Below, in pieces: positions 1-9,694 of a stretch of 64,000 nt of DNA. How positions within the stretch are numbered: the first letter of the stretch is position 1; each line of letters begins with the position of its first letter. Source of the DNA: Pseudomonas oryzihabitans (GTDB lineage Bacteria; Pseudomonadota; Gammaproteobacteria; Pseudomonadales; Pseudomonadaceae); contig NZ_CP013987.1 of the NCBI RefSeq assembly GCF_001518815.1, positions 3,060,501 to 3,124,500 on the forward strand, in the 5' to 3' direction. Under the pieces are notes generated by a model. That model was given only the letters and a program-made list of their open reading frames with translations, searched no databases and was not told the DNA's origin. Both the position numbers and the translations under genes were made by a program.

Positions 1-54
1 GAATTTAAGACGGGCAAGGGAGCATCCTTCCAGGCCATGTCCAACGCAGCCTGA
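1..54 (+). CDS. Possible 3' end of a gene cut by the window edge
   Basis: The first frame is open from base 1 and ends at a TGA at 52-54, giving a 17-residue tail rich in Lys, Ser and Ala. It could be the C-terminus of a small basic protein, but so short a tail cannot be assigned. A second frame also stays open through this stretch, so the call is weak. The remaining bases up to the next gene show no clear feature. Confidence 0.25.
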   Translation, partial: EFKTGKGASFQAMSNAA

Positions 55-162
55 CCAGCGCCTGGCAGAGACTGGACAGTCACTCGGGGCCCGGACGAAC
101 GGCTGGAACAACAGGGCGGTCTCCCGCGGTCTATCGCTCCATCAGCCCCGGAGACCTTCGCC

Positions 163-468
163 ATGACTACACCGCTTTCTGCCGACGCCGCCAGCAAGAT
201 CCTGGTCGACGCCTTCCAGCCTCTGGGTTGCGTGGTGTCCTCTGGCGCCGATGGCCATGACCTGGCATTAGGTGTAGTCGATGCGCAAGGTAAGACGCTC
301 TACGCGGAAGAGCAGCTCGGCGAAGCCGACTACAGCGATCCGCTACGCCTGGCCGGCTACATAGGTACCGTGCGCAGCGAACTGGAAGGCCGCGGTCAGA
401 CCCTCGATAGCTGGCAGATGCCCTTCATCACCGATCCTGACGCCCTGCCCCCGCCGGTATTCAACTAG
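163..468 (+). CDS. Hypothetical protein, 101 aa
   Basis: This is a small soluble acidic protein without a signal peptide, membrane segment or motif that I recognise. The ATG start has a GGAGA ribosome-binding site about 8 bases upstream, and the stop sits right before a strong bidirectional terminator shared with the convergent potassium transporter gene. Codon use matches the neighbours, so I take it as a real gene. It could be a conserved Pseudomonas hypothetical protein; no function can be given. Confidence 0.7.
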   Translation: MTTPLSADAASKILVDAFQPLGCVVSSGADGHDLALGVVDAQGKTLYAEEQLGEADYSDPLRLAGYIGTVRSELEGRGQTLDSWQMPFITDPDALPPPVFN

Positions 469-476
469 GCAAAGAA

Positions 477-496
477 AAGGCCCCTGCTGGGGCCTT
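477..496. terminator. Bidirectional intrinsic terminator
   Basis: A perfect 8-bp stem (AAGGCCCC / GGGGCCTT) with a TGCT loop lies between two convergent genes. A-rich sequence flanks the left arm and T-rich sequence the right arm, so it can work on both strands. Confidence 0.85.
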
Positions 497-510
497 CTTT
501 CTGCGCTCGG

Positions 511-2403
511 TCAGATCTCGACCTGGGTGCCCAGTTCGATCACCCGATTCACCGGCAGCTTGAAGAATCTCAGGTTGCCGTTGGCGTTCTTCATCAGGAA
601 GACGAAGAGATTTTCTCGCCAGGGCGCCATGCCCAGGCGCTTGGAGGCGATCACCGTTTCCCGGCTGAGGAAGTAGGTGGTGCGCATCGGGGTGAAATCC
701 AGACCTGGATAGGGGCAATGGCTGAGCGCCAGGGGGATGTCCGGCTCGTCCATGAAACCGTAGTGCAGTACCACCCGATAGAAGCCGTCACCAAAGTCCT
801 CGACCTCCATGCGCTCCCCACGCGATACCCGCGGCCGGTCCTCATAGCGCACCGTGAGCAGCACCACCTGCTCATGCAGCACCTGGTTGTGCAGCAGGTT
901 GTGCAGCATGGCATGGGGGACCACATCGGTCCGCGCCGTGAGGAACACCGCGGTGCCCTTGGCGCGGAATGGCGGCTGGGCGCGGATGCTGCTGATAAAG
1001 ATCGGCAGCGGCAGCGCCCCGTCGTCCAGGCGCTCCACCACCAGCTGCCGGCCACGCTTCCAGGTGGTCAGCAGGATGAAGATGATGATACCGGCGATCA
1101 CCGGGAAGGAGCCGCCGGAGAAGATCTTCGGCGCGTTGGCGGAGAAGTACAGGACATCCACCATCAGGAAGCCGATCAGCAGCGGCACCATGATCCAGCG
1201 TGGCCACTTCCACAGCAGCAGGATCACCGCCGACACCAGGCAGCTGGTGATCAGCATGGTACCGGTCACGGCGACGCCATAGGCTTCGGCCAGGTTGGCG
1301 GAAGACTGGAAGGTGAGGATCAGGAAGATCACGCCCAGCATCAGCGCCCAATTCATCAGCGGGATGTAGATCTGCCCCTGCTCCTGGCTTGAGGTGTGCT
1401 GGATCTGCATGCGCGGGATGTAGCCCAGCTGGATGGCCTGGCGAGTCATGGAGAAGGCACCGGTGATCACCGCTTGGGAAGCGATGACGGTGGCCAGGGT
1501 CGCCAGGCCGATCATCGGCAACAGCAGCCATTCCGGCGCCAGCAGATAGAAGGGATTGCGCACGGCCGCGGGATCGGCGAGCAACAGCGCACCCTGACCG
1601 AAATAGTTGAGCACCAGCCCCGGCAACACCAGCATCAGCCAAGCGCGGGCGATGGGCTTGCGGCCGAAGTGGCCCATGTCGGCATAGAGCGCTTCGGCGC
1701 CGGTAAGCGCCAGCACGGCGGCGCCCAGGACGATGAAGCCCTTCACCGGGTTGGCGGCAAAGAACTCCACCGCCCAGTAGGGATTGAAGGCCTTGAGCAC
1801 CTCGGGCTGCTGGACGATGCCATAGACACCCAGGGCGCCCAGGGTGGTGAACCAAAGCACCATCACCGGCCCGAAGAACTTGCCGATGGTGGCCGTGCCA
1901 CGCTTCTGAATGGCGAAGATGCCGACCAGGATCACCAGGGCGATGGGTACCACCCAGGCTTCCAGCCCATCGAAGGCCAGTTCCAGGCCTTCCACCGCCG
2001 ACAGCACCGAGACCGCCGGGGTGATCATGCTGTCGCCATAGAAGAGCGCCGCACCGAACAGGCCCAGCAGCACCAGGGTGGTGGCCAGCCGGGGCGAGCC
2101 TTGCGCCGCGCGACGGGCCAGCGCGGTCAGGGCCATGATGCCGCCCTCGCCCTGGTTGTCGGCGCGCATGACGAAGGTGATGTACTTGAGGGTGACGACC
2201 CAGATGAGCGACCAGAAGATCAGCGACAGGATGCCGAGTACGCTGTCGTGATTCAGCGGCAGGCCGTAGTGCGGGGAAAAGACTTCCTTGAGCGTATAGA
2301 GAGGGCTGGTGCCGATGTCGCCGTAGACCACGCCGGTGGCGAGCACGATCATTCCCAAGGCCGAAGGGGCTTTACCACCGTGCTCGTGTTCCGGACGGCT
2401 CAT
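511..2403 (-). CDS. kup: Kup low-affinity potassium transporter
   Basis: Kup (Trk-independent) carriers import K+ with protons across the inner membrane. The protein has 630 residues, close to the usual 620-630. The family signature [11 protein letters not shown] lies at about residues 26-36, and roughly twelve hydrophobic segments fill the first 450 residues. A soluble cytoplasmic tail of about 170 residues follows, as is typical. It is a single gene, transcribed away from rimO and ending at the bidirectional terminator. The ATG start is preceded by a GGAGC-type ribosome-binding site. Nothing is truncated or altered. Confidence 0.95.
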   Translation of the reverse strand: MSRPEHEHGGKAPSALGMIVLATGVVYGDIGTSPLYTLKEVFSPHYGLPLNHDSVLGILSLIFWSLIWVVTLKYITFVMRADNQGEGGIMALTALARRAAQGSPRLATTLVLLGLFGAALFYGDSMITPAVSVLSAVEGLELAFDGLEAWVVPIALVILVGIFAIQKRGTATIGKFFGPVMVLWFTTLGALGVYGIVQQPEVLKAFNPYWAVEFFAANPVKGFIVLGAAVLALTGAEALYADMGHFGRKPIARAWLMLVLPGLVLNYFGQGALLLADPAAVRNPFYLLAPEWLLLPMIGLATLATVIASQAVITGAFSMTRQAIQLGYIPRMQIQHTSSQEQGQIYIPLMNWALMLGVIFLILTFQSSANLAEAYGVAVTGTMLITSCLVSAVILLLWKWPRWIMVPLLIGFLMVDVLYFSANAPKIFSGGSFPVIAGIIIFILLTTWKRGRQLVVERLDDGALPLPIFISSIRAQPPFRAKGTAVFLTARTDVVPHAMLHNLLHNQVLHEQVVLLTVRYEDRPRVSRGERMEVEDFGDGFYRVVLHYGFMDEPDIPLALSHCPYPGLDFTPMRTTYFLSRETVIASKRLGMAPWRENLFVFLMKNANGNLRFFKLPVNRVIELGTQVEI

Positions 2404-2574
2404 GCGGGGCTCCTAGAGTCGAAAATCGGCGCATCCTGCGCCGAAGCGGCGCCGGGATCAAGCTGAAAAGGCCAGGGGCGTGGTGCCGGCAACCTCTCAG
2501 CGCCGCGCTTCACGCACCCTAGACTCTCTCGTCGGCAAAAAGCTCCGTGCTGTCGACAGGGCTTGCATGCCCCT

Positions 2575-2602
2575 TCCAAGCAGTGACAGAGATGGCTAGA
2601 AT
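2575..2602 (+). promoter_or_regulatory. Candidate sigma-70 promoter of rimO
   Basis: TTCCAA (-35) and TAGAAT (-10) are separated by 16 bases and lie about 50 bases upstream of the rimO ATG. The -10 hexamer is good and the -35 is weak. A short GGCGC/GCGCC hairpin lies in the leader between this site and the gene. Confidence 0.45.
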
Positions 2603-2652
2603 CGCGCGTTTTTTGATCAAGGCGCCTCCTGAGCGCCCGCCGAGGTTAGCCC

Positions 2653-3984
2653 ATGTCCATCCAAACGTCCGCCCCCAAGGTCGGTTTCGTCAGCCTCGGC
2701 TGCCCCAAGGCCACCGTCGATTCCGAACGCATCCTCACCCAGCTGCGCATGGAAGGCTACGAGATCGTACCGACCTATGAAGACGCCGACGTGGTGGTGG
2801 TCAACACCTGTGGCTTCATCGACAGCGCCAAGGCCGAGTCCCTGGATGCCATTGGCGAGGCCATCGCCGAGAACGGCAAGGTGATCGTCACCGGGTGCAT
2901 GGGCGTGGACGAGGGCAATATCCGCGGCGTCCATCCCAGTGTGCTGGCAGTGACCGGTCCGCAGCAGTACGAGCAGGTGGTCAGCGCCGTGCACGAGGTG
3001 GTGCCGCCACAGCTGGAGCACAATCCGCTGATCGATCTGGTGCCGCCCCAGGGCATCAAGCTGACCCCGCGCCACTACGCCTACCTGAAGATTTCCGAAG
3101 GCTGCAACCACAGCTGCAGCTTCTGCATCATCCCCTCCATGCGCGGCAAGCTGGTCAGCCGCCCGGTGGGCGATGTGCTGTCCGAGGCCGAGCGGCTGGT
3201 CAAGGCGGGCGTGAAGGAGCTGCTGGTGATCTCCCAGGACACCAGCGCCTACGGCGTCGACCTCAAGTACCGGCTGGACTTCTGGAACGGCCAGCCGGTC
3301 AAGACGCGCATGCTGGAACTCTGCGAGGCGCTGTCGGGCATGGGGGTCTGGGTGCGCCTGCATTATGTCTACCCCTACCCCAATGTCGACGACGTCATCC
3401 CGCTGATGGCCGCCGGCAAGCTGCTGCCCTACCTGGACATCCCCTTCCAGCACGCCAGCCCCAAGGTACTCAAGTCCATGAAGCGCCCGGCCTTCGAGGA
3501 CAAGACCCTGGCGCGCATCAAGCGCTGGCGGGAGATCTGCCCGGAGCTGACCATCCGCTCTACCTTCATCGTCGGCTTTCCCGGCGAGACCGAGGAAGAC
3601 TTCCAGTACCTGCTGGATTGGCTGACCGAAGCCCAGCTGGATCGCGTCGGCTGCTTCCAGTATTCGCCCGTTGAGGGCGCACCGGCCAACGAGCTGGGCC
3701 TGGAGCCTGTTCCGGACGAGATCAAGCAGGATCGTTGGGAACGCTTCATGGCGCATCAGCAGGCCATTTCCGCGGCGCGGCTACAACTCAAGGTAGGTCG
3801 TGAGATCGAGGTGCTGATCGACGAGGTGGACGATCAGGGCGCGATCGGCCGCTCCTATGCCGATGCCCCGGAAATCGACGGCAACGTCTATGTCGACAGC
3901 GCGACTCCGCTCAAGCCGGGCGACAAGGTCTGGGTGCGGGTCACCGACGCCGATGAATACGATCTCTGGGCGGAAGTGATCTAA
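2653..3984 (+). CDS. rimO: Ribosomal protein S12 methylthiotransferase RimO
   Basis: RimO is a radical-SAM enzyme that adds a methylthio group to an aspartate of ribosomal protein S12. The 443-residue protein has the family's full layout. An N-terminal methylthiotransferase domain carries Cys17, Cys53 and Cys82 for the auxiliary iron-sulfur cluster. The radical-SAM motif CNHSCSFC holds Cys151, Cys155 and Cys158. A C-terminal TRAM domain covers about residues 375-443. The ATG start is supported by GAGG 8 bases upstream. The stop overlaps that of the convergent cadR by two bases, so there is no terminator between them. Confidence 0.96.
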   Translation: MSIQTSAPKVGFVSLGCPKATVDSERILTQLRMEGYEIVPTYEDADVVVVNTCGFIDSAKAESLDAIGEAIAENGKVIVTGCMGVDEGNIRGVHPSVLAVTGPQQYEQVVSAVHEVVPPQLEHNPLIDLVPPQGIKLTPRHYAYLKISEGCNHSCSFCIIPSMRGKLVSRPVGDVLSEAERLVKAGVKELLVISQDTSAYGVDLKYRLDFWNGQPVKTRMLELCEALSGMGVWVRLHYVYPYPNVDDVIPLMAAGKLLPYLDIPFQHASPKVLKSMKRPAFEDKTLARIKRWREICPELTIRSTFIVGFPGETEEDFQYLLDWLTEAQLDRVGCFQYSPVEGAPANELGLEPVPDEIKQDRWERFMAHQQAISAARLQLKVGREIEVLIDEVDDQGAIGRSYADAPEIDGNVYVDSATPLKPGDKVWVRVTDADEYDLWAEVI

Positions 3985-4451
3985 TCCTGCAAGCGGTGAG
4001 TGCCGGGCACATGGGCATGCCCGGCCGCACTGCAACTGGCGGTGGTCGATGACGGCGCCGCCGGCTGGCCGAGTTCGCGCAGGATCCCGCAGCGATCTCC
4101 TTCGCCTTCCCCCTGGCACTGGCGCCTCAGGGTCACCAGTTGCTCGCGTAGCTGATCCAGCTCGCGGATGCGCACCTCGACATGGTGCAGATGAGCACCG
4201 ATCAGGGCATCCACCTGGGCACAGCCGGGTTCGCTGGTATCGCGCAGGGCCAGCAACGCGCGGATCTCTTCCAGGGTCATGTCAAGAGAGCGGCAATGAC
4301 GTACGAAGACCAGTCGCTCGACGTGGCTCTCGTCGTAACTACGGTAATTGCTGCTGCTGCGGGCGGCAGGACTCAGCAGCCCCTCACGCTCATAGTATCT
4401 GATGGTCTCGACCGCGCAGTCGGTACGCTTGGCCAATTCGCCGATCTTCAT
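3981..4451 (-). CDS. cadR: CadR, MerR-family Cd(II)/Pb(II)-responsive regulator
   Basis: CadR is a MerR-type dimer that binds a promoter spacer and activates metal-efflux genes when it binds cadmium or lead. The 156-residue protein begins MKIGELAK and has the winged helix, the long dimer helix and the three metal cysteines, Cys77, Cys112 and Cys121. The loop between the last two is two residues longer than in the P. putida protein as I recall it. A His-containing tail follows. I chose the ATG at 4451 over a GTG three codons upstream because the GAGG ribosome-binding site fits only the ATG. The usual divergent cadA efflux ATPase is absent here. Confidence 0.85.
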   Translation of the reverse strand: MKIGELAKRTDCAVETIRYYEREGLLSPAARSSSNYRSYDESHVERLVFVRHCRSLDMTLEEIRALLALRDTSEPGCAQVDALIGAHLHHVEVRIRELDQLREQLVTLRRQCQGEGEGDRCGILRELGQPAAPSSTTASCSAAGHAHVPGTHRLQD

Positions 4452-4652
4452 CGCCCCCACCTCAACGCTCTGTCAGCCATACAGACTGCCGCGCCAGAGG
4501 CTCTGGAGCAAGGGTTATCGGCGCAGGAGGGAGGTACTGGTTCGGGAGCGTTCGTGGGCGGGGGATGGAGCCAGCCGCGACGGCGGCGCGGTGGAGAAAA
4601 GCCGACGCCCCGGCGATGAGTGGATCGCCAGGGCGTCGTGACAGCGACCAAC

Positions 4653-4832
4653 CTAGTTGGCGTTGTTCTGGTAGAGCGCGGAGGCGCGCGCCGGATGTTC
4701 CGACTGGAACTGGGTCTGGGAATTGGCGCGAATGGACTTGCTGGACACATCACGGCTGGCAGCCGATGCGGTGCCTGACAGTAGACCCAGGAACAGAACG
4801 GTAACGATGGCTTGGACACCCAGGACTTTCAT
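4653..4832 (-). CDS. Small secreted peptide, 59 aa
   Basis: The reading frame starts at an ATG preceded by AAGAGG 8 bases upstream; an upstream in-frame ATG lacks such a site. The first 24 residues form a clear signal peptide ending in TASA, leaving a mature part of about 35 polar residues rich in Ser, Gln, Asn and Arg. No cysteine, repeat or known motif is visible. A similar architecture is common among Pseudomonas periplasmic peptides of unknown role. It lies upstream of cadR on the same strand, 200 bases away, which need not mean a shared function. Confidence 0.6.
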   Translation of the reverse strand: MKVLGVQAIVTVLFLGLLSGTASAASRDVSSKSIRANSQTQFQSEHPARASALYQNNAN

Positions 4833-4993
4833 AGCGAATACCTCTTGGTTGTGCTGTTTCAATAGACACAGCGTACCTCCAGTACCAATCCGCTAAAAAG
4901 TAGCCTTTTAGAGAGTGATCATTACCTAAAAGGCAAATATCGTAGGAGAACTCTTGCCGCTCTCCGGTCGTCCCTTGCCTGATCGTCCAGCGG

Positions 4994-6406
4994 CTAGCGC
5001 AGCTCTACCAGATGCTTTTTCAGCCCCATGGCGTCATCAGCACCCAGACTGGTCATGTGGAAGAAGCCATAGTCCTCCAGATAGCTCCAGTGACTCAGGG
5101 GCCCCTTGCTCGCCTTGCCATGCCGACACTCCAGCGTCTTGGCTCGTCCGCTCAAGGACGCCAGTAGCTGGCGGGCCTCGCCCTCGGCTACCACCTTGCA
5201 GGACACCTGGATCTCCCGCTGCTCGCGACCCTGCCGATTGCCGGTCAAAGTCTGCTGCGCCTGATAACCGACCTGACTGCCCACGGCCAGTGCCCGCCAG
5301 TCACCATTGAACGTCAGGTGTGTCAGGCTGGCCGATTCTTCGACCGGCAACCCACCGTTGTCGACCTCCGTGCGCCGTACCAGATCGATCAGGCCACGCC
5401 AGCTGAGCGCATCCATCCGTGCTGCCTTGCCCTGTGCAGTGAACCTGAACAGGCCTGGCAAGGGGCCGGCACTGACCTGCAGGGCCTGGCGATAGGGATG
5501 AGACTGGCCGGCGTAGCGACTCTCGCCCTCCTCCACCACGGTCTGAATGGCGGCACGGGGCGCGGGTAGCGCCAGCGCCTGGAGGGCCTGCAATGGCTGA
5601 GGCTGGGCCACAGGCAATTCGGTCGGAGATGCCATGGTCGAGGCTGGGACCGCGGCGGCCGGAGTGGTCGCCACCGCAGGCATTCGCGGTGCGGCCAGCA
5701 GAGCGTCACGATGATCGCATACGGCTTCCAGCACATGCCGACGTTCGACCGGAGCGGTGGTGAAGGCCTCCTGGGTCAACCTGGCCGGTTCGCTATCGGT
5801 GATGCGACCGCTGTCATCGAGGCCATAGCGCGCCAGCAGGAGGTAGCGGCGCGCCGTGCAATCCGCGGCCAGGGATTCACGCCACTGGCGCACGGGGGCG
5901 CCATAGCGCGGTGTCTTGACCGTAACGCCCAGTTGCTGCCCGCCCCAAAAACGACGGACGCCCTGACCGTCCACCAGGCTGTTGCGGTCGATGACCAGAG
6001 TATCGCCACCGGCGGAACTGGCCAGGACGCGCCAATCCGTGTTCGCCGGCTGGGCGCAAAGTGCCGCGATATCGGCACGCTGCCTGAGCGCGGCGCTCTT
6101 GGCGGTGCTCAGGGGCAGCGGTGCGGCATAGGCATTCACCTGCCCCGGATAGACTCGCTGGGCGCCATCGAGATAGAGCAGCTCCGCCTTGTCGGCGGCG
6201 CAGTCCAGAGCGACCAGCGCCGACCCCTCTTCCGGCAAGGCCAGCGCGAATTGGAGCCGAGAGCCGTCTCGTAGCACGCTTTCTGGCATGAGAGGACGAG
6301 TGAAGAGGTCTTCGGCCTGGGGAGCAGGCTCGGTCGACTGCTGCTGAAGGGTGCAGCCGGCCAGGATCGATAGCAGGCAGAGGGCGGAAAGACGACTGGG
6401 AATCAT
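4994..6406 (-). CDS. Predicted lipoprotein of unknown function, 470 aa
   Basis: The protein starts at an ATG preceded by GAGAGGA. It has a lipoprotein signal peptide with lipobox LAGC at residues 15-18, so it should be anchored to a membrane from the periplasmic side. The middle contains a low-complexity Ala/Pro/Val/Gln-rich linker at about residues 230-290 that separates two globular parts. I do not recognise either domain. The frame stays open well upstream of the chosen start, but that part carries no signal peptide and overlaps the divergent CsbD gene. It appears to be a single-gene unit. Confidence 0.7.
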   Translation of the reverse strand: MIPSRLSALCLLSILAGCTLQQQSTEPAPQAEDLFTRPLMPESVLRDGSRLQFALALPEEGSALVALDCAADKAELLYLDGAQRVYPGQVNAYAAPLPLSTAKSAALRQRADIAALCAQPANTDWRVLASSAGGDTLVIDRNSLVDGQGVRRFWGGQQLGVTVKTPRYGAPVRQWRESLAADCTARRYLLLARYGLDDSGRITDSEPARLTQEAFTTAPVERRHVLEAVCDHRDALLAAPRMPAVATTPAAAVPASTMASPTELPVAQPQPLQALQALALPAPRAAIQTVVEEGESRYAGQSHPYRQALQVSAGPLPGLFRFTAQGKAARMDALSWRGLIDLVRRTEVDNGGLPVEESASLTHLTFNGDWRALAVGSQVGYQAQQTLTGNRQGREQREIQVSCKVVAEGEARQLLASLSGRAKTLECRHGKASKGPLSHWSYLEDYGFFHMTSLGADDAMGLKKHLVELR

Positions 6407-6544
6407 GGATCCTCTCGGCAGCAAATCGCGATGGATATCGCGAACAACGAACTGGACCTGAACGAAATGCGTCTGGTGCGGATCAATAAGGGAAGCATGT
6501 CGTTTGGCATGACCTCCCCCGTTCCCACAACACGAGGTGCATTT

Positions 6545-6796
6545 ATGAATACCGATCAGATCATAGGCAATGCCAAGGACGCTACCGGCAAGGTCCAGGA
6601 TAGCTTTGGTGCCGCCACCGGCAACACCGACTGGCAAGCCGAGGGCAAGTCCCGTCAGCTGGAGGGCAAACTGCAGGAGCAGTATGGCCAGGCTGTCGAT
6701 TGCGCACGCAACGTGACGGCCGACAAACCCTTTACCGCACTGGCCGTGGCCGGTGGCATCGGTTTCGTCCTCGGCGTACTGCTGTCGCGCTCCTGA
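6545..6796 (+). CDS. CsbD-family stress protein with C-terminal membrane segment
   Basis: CsbD-like proteins are small, often stress-induced proteins of unclear biochemistry. The 83-residue product starts MNTDQIIGNAKDATGK, the family's typical opening. It contains the repeated NTDWQAEGKSRQLEGKLQE-type pattern at about 29-46. It ends with a glycine-rich hydrophobic helix (residues 65-80) and LLSRS, so it is probably tail-anchored in the inner membrane. The start was set at the ATG with GAGG upstream; a longer in-frame version from 6431 would overlap the lipoprotein promoter region. The gene ends at a very strong terminator. Confidence 0.85.
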   Translation: MNTDQIIGNAKDATGKVQDSFGAATGNTDWQAEGKSRQLEGKLQEQYGQAVDCARNVTADKPFTALAVAGGIGFVLGVLLSRS

Positions 6797-6824
6797 TCGG
6801 AGACGCGGGGCTGGCCGTGATGCC

Positions 6825-6874
6825 AGCCCCAAAACAAAAAGGCCTGCTCAGACAGGCCTTTTTGTTTTGGGGCT
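6825..6874. terminator. Bidirectional terminator with perfect 22-bp arms
   Basis: The arms at 6825-6846 and 6853-6874 are perfectly complementary around a six-base loop. They contain GGCCTG next to the loop, then an A/T-rich block, then GCCCC. The A-tract and T-tract make it work in both directions, separating the CsbD gene from the convergent receiver gene. Confidence 0.9.
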
Positions 6875-6876
6875 TT

Positions 6877-7245
6877 TCACTGATTGAGGGTGAGGAGATG
6901 CTTGCGTACCGTCTCCACGATGTCGCCGATATTGAAGGGCTTCTGGAAGACGGCGTCGAACAGCTCGGAACTCTCCTGCGCCAGATGCGCCTGAGCGCCA
7001 CTCATCAGGATGATGGGAAGGTGCTGCAGGCCCTGACGTTCACGTAGCGCTTCTGCGAGCTCGCGGCCATTCATCACCGGCATCATGAAATCGGTGATGA
7101 CCAGCGACGGTAGTTCGCGATCGAATACGTCTAGCGCTCGGCGACCGTTGCTCGCCTTGACCACCATGTAGCCTTCGTCTTCAAGAGCGAAGGCCAGGAT
7201 GTCCGCTATCAGAAATTCGTCATCGACTACCAGTATCGTCGTCAT
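6877..7245 (-). CDS. Stand-alone response-regulator receiver (CheY-like)
   Basis: This 122-residue protein is a single receiver domain with the acidic pair Asp8/Asp9, the phospho-acceptor Asp52 in LVITDFMMP, a switch Ser/Thr in LMSG and the Lys-Pro of QKPF. It has no output domain, so it probably acts by protein contact. It lies 25 bases downstream of the KaiC-like gene on the same strand and is likely co-transcribed with it. No histidine kinase is in the same operon; the nearest is the LOV hybrid kinase 2.6 kb away on the other strand. A link between them is only a guess. Confidence 0.9.
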   Translation of the reverse strand: MTTILVVDDEFLIADILAFALEDEGYMVVKASNGRRALDVFDRELPSLVITDFMMPVMNGRELAEALRERQGLQHLPIILMSGAQAHLAQESSELFDAVFQKPFNIGDIVETVRKHLLTLNQ

Positions 7246-7270
7246 GTGGAAGCTCTCCCAGCCGACGCGA

Positions 7271-8719
7271 TCATGGTTGTATTGAGGGCATGGCTGAACC
7301 TGAAAGCACCTTCACCATGTCTTTGAACGCCTTTTTCAGTTCGATTCCCGAATCGTCTATCACCATCTCACGTAGCGAGGGGTCATAAAGGCTATCCCGC
7401 ACCTTGAGGATGGACAGGACTCTTTTGATCTCCGCCTCAGCCTCGACGAATCGCAGCAAGATCAGATTGTCCACCATGCTGGAAAGTTCGGGGGCCGGCG
7501 CTGCTATATCCGCGCCGAACACGTCCCGTAATTCCCAGGTGGCTAGAACTGTGACGCCCTGGGTACGCAGCTCGTTCAGTAACGCGCTGAAGTATTCGAT
7601 GAGCCGCCCCTGTGGCAGGGCGAAGCGGGCAATGGCGCCCAGACTGTCGATCACCAGCCGCTTGATGCCATGCTGCTTGACCAGCGCGAGCAGCTTCAGA
7701 CCTACCTCATCAAGGCGCAATTCGGTCGTGGGCTGCCAGTGCATATGCAGCGCGCCCTCGTCGATACGGCCGGCCAGATCGAGCCCTAGGGCATTGGCCT
7801 TGAGCTGCAGCCGCTCCGGCGGCTCATAGAAGCTGAACATCAGACCGGGTGCCTCGGGCGTGCAGGCGGCCAGGAAGTTCAGGCAGATGGACGTCTTGCC
7901 GGCCCCCGAAGGCCCCATGAGCAGCGTGGTCGAACTTTCCGGCAACCCGTTTTCGATCATCGCATCCAGCGAGGCCACGCCGCTGGTCACCCGCTGGTGA
8001 CCGACGCGGTAGGTTGCCCCGGCCGAGGGATCTCGATACAGGGTTTCCAGCCGTGGAAACACCGTGATGCCGGCATTGGAGATGGTGAATTCGTGAAAAC
8101 CCGACAGGGCTCCGCTACCGCGGGTCTTGCGCAGCGCCATACGGCGGATACTGCGACTGCCGATGTCCTCTTCGTGCAGATCCAGCACGCCATCGACCAT
8201 GGTGTGTTCCGGACTGCCGTCTTCGAGGCGAGCGCTGGTGAGAAAGATTACCGTACAGCCGGCGAAGGCCGCGTGCCCCTGCAGTTCGGCGATGAACTTC
8301 TTGGTGTCGATGGGCGTTTCCGCGCGCGAGCGGGCATTGAGCAGGCCGTCCACCACCAAAAGACTGGCCTTCTGCCGGCTGATTTCTCGCCGCAAGAGCC
8401 GCACGACCTCATCCAGCCCTTCGCCTTCCATGGTATCGAAGGCACTCAGGTACTGGACCTGATCCCCGATGCAGGAACGATCGAAGAAATCCAGTGTGGA
8501 AAAGAACTGGAACATCCGCTCGTGAGTTTCCGACAGCATGGTCGCGAACAGCACCCGGCCACCGCCACGCACATGATTGAAGGCGATCTGATTGGCCATG
8601 ATCGATTTGCCGGAACCCGGACGACCCTGGATGACATAGGACGCACCTGCAACCAGGCCTCCCTTCAAGATCTCATCCAGCCCCTGGATACCGGTTACGA
8701 CGCGCTCGAGTCGATTCAA
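7271..8719 (-). CDS. KaiC-like double-domain ATPase
   Basis: The 482-residue protein has two tandem KaiC/RecA-like domains, with Walker A GRPGSGKS at 32-39 and GPSGAGKT at 269-276. The paired glutamates that follow the beta strand in cyanobacterial KaiC read Ser63-Glu64 in the first domain and Glu299-Pro300 in the second. The C-terminal domain keeps an ELSSMVDN stretch (Ser413, Ser414) where KaiC has its Ser-Thr phosphorylation pair. No kaiA or kaiB is nearby; a receiver gene follows directly. The start is a TTG with GAGG 8 bases upstream, since no in-frame ATG fits the conserved N-terminus. A role in stress or signalling is inferred, not shown. Confidence 0.88.
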   Translation of the reverse strand: MNRLERVVTGIQGLDEILKGGLVAGASYVIQGRPGSGKSIMANQIAFNHVRGGGRVLFATMLSETHERMFQFFSTLDFFDRSCIGDQVQYLSAFDTMEGEGLDEVVRLLRREISRQKASLLVVDGLLNARSRAETPIDTKKFIAELQGHAAFAGCTVIFLTSARLEDGSPEHTMVDGVLDLHEEDIGSRSIRRMALRKTRGSGALSGFHEFTISNAGITVFPRLETLYRDPSAGATYRVGHQRVTSGVASLDAMIENGLPESSTTLLMGPSGAGKTSICLNFLAACTPEAPGLMFSFYEPPERLQLKANALGLDLAGRIDEGALHMHWQPTTELRLDEVGLKLLALVKQHGIKRLVIDSLGAIARFALPQGRLIEYFSALLNELRTQGVTVLATWELRDVFGADIAAPAPELSSMVDNLILLRFVEAEAEIKRVLSILKVRDSLYDPSLREMVIDDSGIELKKAFKDMVKVLSGSAMPSIQP

Positions 8720-8833
8720 GAACGATGCCTCAAACTAATGATGTGTCTGGGACGCCTTTGGACAGGCGCCCGGTGCTTCGCAGGCAAGAGGGTATAAGCC
8801 TGGTGCGCAAATAGCCAGCTAGAGCGCGCGCGT

Positions 8834-9694
8834 TCAGCCGCGTTTGCGAATCAGGCCTTCCTGGGCCACCGAGGCCACCAGCTGGCCCGCGCGGTTGTAG
8901 ATGCTGCCGCGGCACAGGCCACGCGCGCCGCCAGCCCAGGGGCTGTCGATGGCGTACAGCAGCCAGTCGTCCAGGCGGAAATCGCGATGAAACCAGACCG
9001 CGTGGTCGAGACTGGCGATCTGCAGCGAGCGATCCCAGAAACTGGTGCCATGGGGCAGTAGCGAACTGGGCAGCAGGTTGAAGTCCGACGCATAGGCCAG
9101 CAGGTAGCGGTGCAGCGCCGGCTGATCCGGCAGATCGCCGGTGGCGCGGAACCAGACGTGGCGGACCGGCTCGGTGGGCTCCGGATTGAAGGGATCGGTA
9201 AAGACCACTGGGCGCATTTCGATGGGGCGTGGTCCCAGTAGCTTGTCGCGCAGCGGCGCCGGAATCAGCTCGGCATACCGCTGGGCATGGGCAATCTCCG
9301 ATTGCAGGGTCTCGGGCGCAGGCACTTCGGGCATGGTGGTCTGATGCTCGAAACCCGGCTCTTCTATATGGAAGGAGGCGCTGCAGAAGAAGATCGGTTG
9401 CTCACCCTGGAAGGCGGTGACCCGGCGCGTGGAAAAGCTGCCGCCATCGCGAATGCGATCCACCTGATAGGTCACCGCCTCCACCGCCGAGCCGGCGCGC
9501 AGGAAATAGCCATGCAGGGAATGCACGCGGCGCTCCGCCGGGACGGTCTGACTGGCCGCCGACAGGGCCTGCCCCAGTACCTGGCCACCAAAGAGCTGGG
9601 GAAAGCCAAGGTCCTGACTGCCGCCGCGATACAGGTCGGGAGCCAGGGAGTCGAGGCTCAGGAGATCGACCAGGTTGTCCAGCACCTTGCTCAT
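8834..9694 (-). CDS. tesB: Acyl-CoA thioesterase II
   Basis: TesB hydrolyses medium- and long-chain acyl-CoA to free fatty acid and CoA in the cytoplasm. The 286-residue protein has the double hot-dog layout, with N-terminal DLYRG and FGGQVLGQAL and C-terminal SLDHAVWFHRDFRLDDW and ARGLCRGSIYNRAGQLVAS. The length is the usual one for the family. I placed the start at the ATG with AAGGAA upstream; an ATG 13 codons earlier adds residues not found in the family. It stands alone between the KaiC-like gene and the divergent LOV kinase. Confidence 0.93.
   Translation of the reverse strand: MSKVLDNLVDLLSLDSLAPDLYRGGSQDLGFPQLFGGQVLGQALSAASQTVPAERRVHSLHGYFLRAGSAVEAVTYQVDRIRDGGSFSTRRVTAFQGEQPIFFCSASFHIEEPGFEHQTTMPEVPAPETLQSEIAHAQRYAELIPAPLRDKLLGPRPIEMRPVVFTDPFNPEPTEPVRHVWFRATGDLPDQPALHRYLLAYASDFNLLPSSLLPHGTSFWDRSLQIASLDHAVWFHRDFRLDDWLLYAIDSPWAGGARGLCRGSIYNRAGQLVASVAQEGLIRKRG

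Noticed and set aside
1396-2466. Long plus-strand frame opposite kup
   Set aside because: It lies entirely in the shadow of kup, is rich in Gly, Gln, Arg and His from the reverse complement of a membrane protein, and has no ribosome-binding site.
4461-4652. CadR operator in its own promoter region
   Set aside because: I looked for the palindrome typical of CadR sites and found no clear match.
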